Source: Gentiana macrophylla
Taxonomy: Eukaryota; Streptophyta; Magnoliopsida; Gentianales; Gentianaceae
Length of the DNA: 64,000 nt
NCBI GenBank assembly: GCA_026214975.1
Contig: CM047808.1
Coordinates: 57,252,583 to 57,316,582 of the forward strand
Direction: 5' to 3'
Part shown: piece after piece, positions 58,733-64,000 of the stretch
Position numbering within the stretch: position 1 is the stretch's first letter
How the letters are laid out: each line of letters opens with the position of its first letter
The notes under the pieces: model-generated
Databases searched by the model: none
Told to the model about the DNA's origin: nothing
The model's input: the letters and a program-made list of their open reading frames with translations, nothing else
Program-made: the position numbers and the translations under genes

Positions 58733-59640
58733 CTATTCAATCAAGACTTTTTTGTCTGATAGGAAATTTGAAGCCAACTTGGACAACGCATCTGCTCGAG
58801 TATTCTGCGATCTAGAGACCTGCTCCACCTGGTCTTCTTGAAATTGTTCAATCTTTGACTTGGCCGGAGAAAAATATTTTTTCATGGGTTCTTCTTTTGC
58901 CTCGTATTCTCCTTTTATATGATTGACCACTAATTGAGAGTCACTGTAGACTTGAAGACGTTGAACTCCCAATTTCAGAGCTAAGATCAATCCTGTGATC
59001 AACGCTTTATACTCAGCTTCATTATTAGTTGCCTGAAACTTAAAGTGTAATGCATAGGGAAATTCTTCACCCATTTGACTGATAAGGAGGAGACCTGCTC
59101 CTGATCCACTTTTACTAGATGCCCCATCAATGAACAACTTCCATTGGCCTGATTCCTTGGGACATATACGCTGATCAATAGAAATGGATTTCTCTTGAGC
59201 TAAAAAATCTGCCAATGCTTGAGCTTTGATAGCAGTTCTTGGTCTGTATTCCAAATCGTAACCTGCCAATTCAACAACCCATTTGGCTAGACGACCTGAA
59301 GTATCAGGCCTGCTTAGTATTTACTTCAAAGGTTGATCAGTTAGGACAATGATTGGATAACTTTGAAAGTAAGATCTTAACTTCTTGGATGCATGGACTA
59401 ATGCTAGGACTAACTTCTCTGCCTCTGAATACCTCACTTCAGGTCCATGTAATGCCTTGCTCGTGTAATATACCGGTTTCTGAAATGTTCCCTGTTGCCT
59501 GACCAAAACAGCACTGATGGCTTCATCACAGACTGACAAGTAAAGATACAAAACTTCTCCTTCCAGAGGAGAGGTTAAAGTTGGAAATTCCAACAGATAT
59601 TTCTTCCATTCCTCGAAAGATTTTTGACAATCCGTATCCT
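58733..59640 (-). pseudogene. Tat element 2 RNase H plus archaeal-type RNase H
   Basis: The first RNase H (59593-59321) has SVCDEAISAVLVRQQG, GPEVRYSEAEKLVLALVHAS and VLTDQPLK, followed by TAA near 59320. The second (59190-58790) has FIDGASSKSGSGAGLLL, NNEAEYKALITGL and VYSDSQLVVNHIKG, ending with TRADALSKLASNFLSDKK. Both sets of acidic residues are kept. Confidence 0.9.
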
Positions 59641-60240
59641 ATTGAAATGGGGTAGCTTTCCTCAAAATCTTGAAAAAAGGCAATGATCGTTGTGCAGATC
59701 GTGAAAGGAACCTATTCAGAGCTGCTAACCTACCCGTCAACCTTTGAACTTCTTTGATGTTGGTAGGTGGTGGCATCATTTTTAAAGCATTCAACTTATC
59801 AAGATTTGCTCTAATCCCTTCCTTTGAGATCATGTATCCTAGAAATTTTCCAGATCTGACGCCGAATGTACATTTCTTTGGATTCAGTTTCATCTTTGTA
59901 CTTCGGAGTACATCGCAAACTTCTTTTACATCATGTAAATATTGATCTAAAGACCTGCTTTTGATCAGTAAATCATCCACATAAACCTCCAAGGATCTGC
60001 CTATTTGAGCACGGAAAATTTGATTGACTGCTCTTTGGTAAGTGACACCTGCGTTTTTCAATCCAAATGGCATGGTCACATAGTAATACTTACCAAAATC
60101 AGTTATGAAGGCCGTTTTTTCTGCATCTTTAGGGTCCATAAAGATTTGATGATATCCTTTATAAGCGTCCAGGAACCCAAAAACATCCTTATACTCTTTA
60201 AGTAAATCTGTAAGAGCCCTTTTGTGTGGATCTGGAATCT
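59639..60240 (-). pseudogene. Tat element 2 RT, N-terminal part deleted
   Basis: The protease linker ends in ALTDLLKEYKDVFG and is joined to FLDAYKGYHQI (about 60180), so the RT fingers region is missing. The remainder is open: KTAFITDFGKYYYVTMPFGL, the catalytic LEVYVDDLLIKS, NPKKCTFGVRSGKFLGYMIS and VQRLTGRLAALNRFLSR. A TAG follows at 59639. Confidence 0.88.
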
Positions 60241-60309
60241 AGGATCCTATATTGACCACTGAATCTGATCCCTGTTCATCGACCTGAATTGCCTCGGTCT
60301 GGTCTGTAC

Positions 60310-60830
60310 ATACCCAGGTCTTATCCTCCTCTGGCAATAATTCCTCCAAATTTTACTGTTGAATAGATTTTCTTTCATCGACTACAGATGTGTAACAGCT
60401 CCTAGATACTTCCACATCTCCTTTTATTTCAACTGATCCAGAATTGAGGGGAAACTTCATGCTGTTATGTGCTGACGAGATAACTGCCCGTAGATCGATG
60501 ATGGCTGGTCTTCCCATAATAACATTATATGCCGACGGTGCCTTAACAACAATGTAGTTCACCATTATGGTCCTGCCCTTAGGCAACTTGCATAGGTTGT
60601 AGGCAATGTAATCATACCCATAGGGTGGATAGGTTGGCCTGTAAATCCAAATAGAGGGGTGGATACTGGAATTAGGTTTGAATCCTTCAACTTCATGGCC
60701 TAAAAGGCCCTGTAGTATAGAATGTTGACAGCACTTCCTATATCTACACAAATCCTTTTTACCCAATTCTTACTGATGTCAGCTTCAATAACTAACCCTT
60801 CATTATTAATGGCAAGTGGTAATGGGTCTG
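60310..60830 (-). pseudogene. Tat element 2 aspartic protease
   Basis: The active-site stretch reads RICVDIGSAVNILYY, so the catalytic DTG is changed to DIG (ACA to ATA). A frameshift follows. The end KLPKGRTIMVNYIVVKAPS and YNVIMGRPAIIDLRAVIS is intact. Tat element 1 keeps DTG at the same place. Confidence 0.85.
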
Positions 60831-60858
60831 GTGCGTACCTTACCACTCATGATACTTT

Positions 60859-62416
60859 CTATCGTTTACCAGAAACTTGATCCTGCTTCACAGGATCTAT
60901 TATCCCCTCCTCCTTCTGGTCTGATCGCTTCGGACCTCCCATGATTGTGTTAATGGTATTAACTGGTCTGTTGTCGATCTGGCCCTCATGATCTGGGGAC
61001 TGATTCCTGTGCCTCCTCTGTTCATTATTCCTGTTCATATCATTCTGATGGTTCCCTCCCTTGAATTCTCTGCGCCCTATGGGCTCTTCATTTCGAGATC
61101 TATCAACAACCTCGTCAATTCTACCCTCCATGACCGCATCATCAATATCCGTGATCAGCTCTCTACACATTTCTATATCATGACCAATATCCTGATGGAA
61201 TTTACAAAATTTTGTCTGATCTCTTTTTTCTCTTGGCCCTCTCATAAGGGGTGGAACTCGTGCTATGCCTTTGCATTCCATGATAGCTAAAACTTGTTCT
61301 CGTGATCTATTCAAAGGTATCCAATCCCTGTCCTGCAGAGTACCATTCTTACCCAACCTATCAGTTATAGGTGCCTGGACTCTGTCCCAAACTGATTTGC
61401 GTTTCTTATCAGATTTCTCTTATGACTTGCCTTTTTTGTGATCCTCTTTTTCTAATTCGCGCTTAGCATGGTTGGCTTCCTCACCCTGACAGTGCTTAAA
61501 GGCAATTGCTAAACATTCCTCCATGGTTCTGGGATTTTTTCCATTTAACTTAGCATGTAACCTCCTCTCGCAAATTCACTACGAATGAGGCTACCAAAAA
61601 ACGATCATCTGCGTCAGCCACCTGGGTTGACTCTGTGTTGAATCTTATAATGAACTGCAAAATGGTTTCATCAGATTTTTGCTTAATAGTGAGCAAATGA
61701 GTGACGTTCCTTTGAAAAGGTCTTGCAGCAATGAACATACTCATAAACTTTTTTGTAAAAACAGCAAAACTGGTTACAGATCTGGCTGGTAATTTATTGA
61801 ACCAATCTCTAGCCCTCCTAGATAAGAGTGCTGGAAATGCCTTACATTTCATCTCGTCTGGAGCATTGTACAAATGAATATGCGCTATGTATTGATGCAT
61901 ATGATCATAAGGGTCCTTTGTACCATCGTATAAACTGATTTTTGGTATCTTAAATCCTCTGGGATAGGGATAAGCATCAATATACTCTGCAAAAGGTGAG
62001 GCCAAATTAAATTCGTCCTCTTCATCCTTCAGTATAGCCTCAAACTCATCCCTTGCTGCCTCATTCGCTTGACGAGCTTTACTCTTGATAATTCGGCAAC
62101 TGGACTCAGCCGCATCTTAAAACCGTCTTTCTCTTTTACTGGGGATGGTCCTTTTAATGGAGGCAGTTCATTTTCCTCAAGATTTCTTGCTACTTATCTT
62201 CCTTTTCGTATTGTGTCTAAAAGAGCCTGGAATTCAACAGCCCACATCTCTTTTAATGCATCCACTAGGGCCTGCCTAGCTGGCCGGATTTTGTGCATCT
62301 TGTTGATTTTCTAGTTGTTTTTCAGCATCATGCTCCTGAAGAATTTCCTGCAGGTCTTCTACACTTTGGGTTGTACTTGCCAGATCCTTTTCTTGCTGAG
62401 TTTTCTTAGATTTCAT
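60859..62416 (-). pseudogene. Tat element 2 gag
   Basis: It starts at ATG 62416-62414 (MKSKKTQQEKDLAS). Frame breaks separate the N-terminal part from the capsid (62005-61550; YPRGFKIPKISLYDGTKDPY, ARDWFNKLPARSVTSF). A further frameshift near 61560 and a stop near 61425 precede the C-terminal part (61356-60859; LNRSREQVLAIMECKGIARV, KFCKFHQDIGHDIEMC). The N-terminal 200 residues diverge from Tat element 1 more than the capsid does. Confidence 0.88.
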
Positions 62417-62460
62417 GTTGTTAACCACTCTATAATTTTGCCACTAGAGACAAGAAAATA

Positions 62461-62477
62461 CCCTCCTTCTAGCGCCA
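62461..62477 (-). other. PBS of Tat element 2
   Basis: On the minus strand TGGCGCTAGAAGGAGGG, one base after the LTR end. Confidence 0.75.
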
Positions 62478-62478
62478 A

Positions 62479-62979
62479 TGATCGAACTCGGATTGATTTG
62501 TATAAAGGCTCTATGAAACTTTCTTGTTCTAGGATGAAATCGAGAGTTGTATTTTTTTGATATGGACTGAACTTAAAAATTATGCTGCCTACGTATCCAA
62601 ATATAAATTTGGAATCAAGCCCAACCGTAGTTCAAGCGATTATGCATCAAAGTGGAGTTAGTGGGTGGTTATGTATTCTACCCACGCCTCACGTTTAAGC
62701 GTAATGGTTTCCATTGTACAGGTGCACATCTCTGATCTGCTCCTTCTCGGCCAAGGATCTGCTATGGCCGTCATGACTAGGGACCTGCCCTGGTCGTGAA
62801 CTATGGCCGACACGACTAAGGACCTGCCCTGGTCGTGAACTATGGCCGTCATGACTAGAGGCCTGCCCTAGTCATGACCTCACTTCCGGGTTCTGATCTG
62901 TACACCATTGCTTCTACTTCCGGGTCAAGTGTGGTTCTGGATGCACAACACGTGGACGTATCCGGGTCACCCTCAATCA
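62479..62979 (-). repeat. 5' LTR of Tat element 2
   Basis: 501 bp; nearly identical to 53923-54424, with the same tandem units (about 62760-62880). Confidence 0.93.
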
Positions 62980-63628
62980 TTTGAATTTTCACAAAGCGTA
63001 GTGAATGCTTTGAATCTCATTAAATGATCCTGTATTTTTACATGTGTGTCCTTGATGAAGTTGTTGGAGCATTTAATGCTACACACTTTTTATGGTAAAT
63101 ATTGTAAAGAGAGAAAAGCATGTGAAGAAATTTTATAAAAAAAATGCCCAAAGTGGACACTTATTTTGAGACAAATCGAAAAAGAACAAGGACAAATAAA
63201 ATGGGACAGAGGGAGTATTAAAAAGGAAAAATTTTCAGCCTCGCTTATAAGGCTAATTTCCCCGTTCTTTTTTCGATTTTTTTCTTTTTCATCTGTTTAG
63301 GCACGATCAAATCCTTTGTTCTTGCTTTTGTTTCAATCCCACTGCAAATACATAGTGGCTGCTGATTTCTCTTTAGTTTATGACCATATTTAAAATAATT
63401 TCTGGATGCATAATGCTTTTTGAAGTTGAGGATAACACAGTTAATGTTGAAGCAATAGCAAATGCCAATACATCGCCAAGAAAATGGGTTCAAAGCAGTT
63501 TCACTCCTATTGTCAGAAACCTTCTCGGAACACGCATCTGTGAAAGTGCTATTGGGGATGGAACATGACAAGATGATGAAGAATGCATACAAATTGTATG
63601 CAGTTGCGTCCGGGTTTCACAAGAGTAA

Positions 63629-64000
63629 TAACAATGCATAGTGTACGATGATGAGGAGTAATCTGTTCGTAACAATTGGCACAACGTATATTTATGTTAT
63701 TGAACATGATTAGACTTGCATTAATCAATGAGACCTACACTGCGCGTTGTCACAATATTCGACTTGTGAACTAATATGGTGATTTGAACTTAATATAATA
63801 AAACTGAGCTTTCAAGTTTGTCTTTTTACTTATGAATTGTATCTCTTGTTATGAACGTCGGTTTGAATTATAGAATGCATTTGATGACCGTTTTACACTA
63901 TACAAGGTAGTGAGTCGGTTGTACTATAAATGGCGAGTAAGATTGTATCTCACGAGGAATCTGGTCAATTATATATCAATGTAGGTCTCATTTCTAGTTT
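63629..64000. other. Unassigned sequence downstream of candidate gene
   Basis: AT-rich, no open frame or repeat that I can support. It could contain the candidate gene's 3' untranslated region. Confidence 0.4.

Larger units (their letters stand above)
53923..62979 (-). mobile_element. Tat-lineage Ty3/gypsy retrotransposon 2
   Basis: 9057 bp, with LTRs of 502 and 501 bp and the perfect 5-bp duplication TTTGA (53918-53922, 62980-62984). On the minus strand the order is LTR, PBS, gag, protease, part of RT, two RNase H domains, integrase, tandem repeats, an antisense ORF and polypurine tract, then LTR. It is the same family as 37258-46487. Inactive through a partial RT deletion, protease active-site change and frameshifts. 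Confidence 0.94.
53890..63215. mobile_element. Stowaway-type MITE, split by Tat element 2
   Basis: The left end is CTCCCTCCGCCCCATTATA and the right end read inward is CTCCCTCTGTCCCATTTTA, with TA on both sides (53888-53889, 63216-63217). These are the Stowaway (Tc1/mariner) termini. Only about 33 bp (left) and about 236 bp (right) belong to the MITE; the rest is Tat element 2, whose TTTGA duplication lies within the MITE. Confidence 0.88.
53549..63568 (+). pseudogene. Candidate host gene: small secreted peptide, two exons, intron hosting a MITE plus Tat element
   Basis: Exon 1 (53549-53591) codes for MASKIYFLLIVFIA, a strong signal peptide, and ends GCAG/GTTCG (phase 1). The proposed exon 2 starts after GAAG at 63426 and reads VEDNTVNVEAIANANTSP, then RKWVQSSFTPIVRNLLG, then RICESAIGDGT, with TGA at 63566-63568. 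Reading on in frame gives QDDEECIQIVCSCVRVSQE before TAA 63626-63628. If the TGA is a mutated Cys codon, the tail would have five cysteines, as in defensin-like or knottin peptides. An intron directly after the signal peptide is usual in such genes. The acceptor choice is inferred. Without inserts the intron would be about 0.5 kb; here it is 9.8 kb. It may be a pseudogene. Confidence 0.4.

Overview
This 64 kb window looks like repeat-rich nuclear DNA of a flowering plant, probably a eudicot. The evidence is a mix of plant-specific element families: a chromovirus, Tat-type Ty3/gypsy with dual RNase H, Ale-type and long-LTR Ty1/copia, CACTA with Transposase_24, hAT/MULE/Stowaway MITEs and a plant L1 LINE. 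A captured class III peroxidase fragment and GT-AG introns also fit. I cannot name the species. No rRNA, tRNA, CRISPR array or bacterial-style operon is visible, and nearly every base can be assigned to a mobile element or its relic.

Layout. (1) 1-15985: a minus-strand Ty3/gypsy chromovirus. Its RT is split by a plus-strand Ty1/copia-derived element (2493-11819, 1.8 kb LTRs, perfect TATAC target-site duplication). The shared LTR (15239-15985) is followed by the 3' end of a second chromovirus copy (15986-16187) and then a plus-strand gypsy RNase H scrap. (2) 16775-30020: an apparent solo LTR with CTTGG duplications, split by an MITE, a hAT MITE (8-bp duplication), an 8.5 kb CACTA transposon and a second solo LTR (28123-29878, TGGTT duplications). 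The CACTA element holds a decayed Transposase_24 gene, a captured peroxidase gene piece and a roughly 0.5 kb-armed inverted repeat. (3) 30777-35726: a young Ale-like copia (185-bp LTRs, 2 differences) inside an old minus-strand copia relic that also received two hAT elements. (4) 37258-46487: Tat element 1 on plus, with an antisense extra ORF and 98-bp tandem repeats. (5) 46838-47444: a non-autonomous Mutator-like element. (6) 47484-53292: an L1-type LINE. (7) 53549-63568: the only candidate host gene, a two-exon small secreted cysteine-containing peptide gene. Its intron contains a Stowaway MITE (53890-63215), which in turn contains Tat element 2 (53923-62979, minus). (8) 63629-64000: nothing recognised.

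The elements form a layered insertion record rather than a pathway. Host sequence, the old copia relic and the LTRs served as targets for later insertions, and most nesting steps can be read from matching target-site duplications. None of the elements looks autonomous: each has stops, frameshifts, deletions or a lost catalytic residue. The most useful leads are the peroxidase capture in the CACTA element, the intron of the candidate secreted-peptide gene, the long-LTR copia derivative with a dead interior, and LTR-pair differences that look partly like methylation-linked sequence error. I did not find a convincing wholly new biological system.
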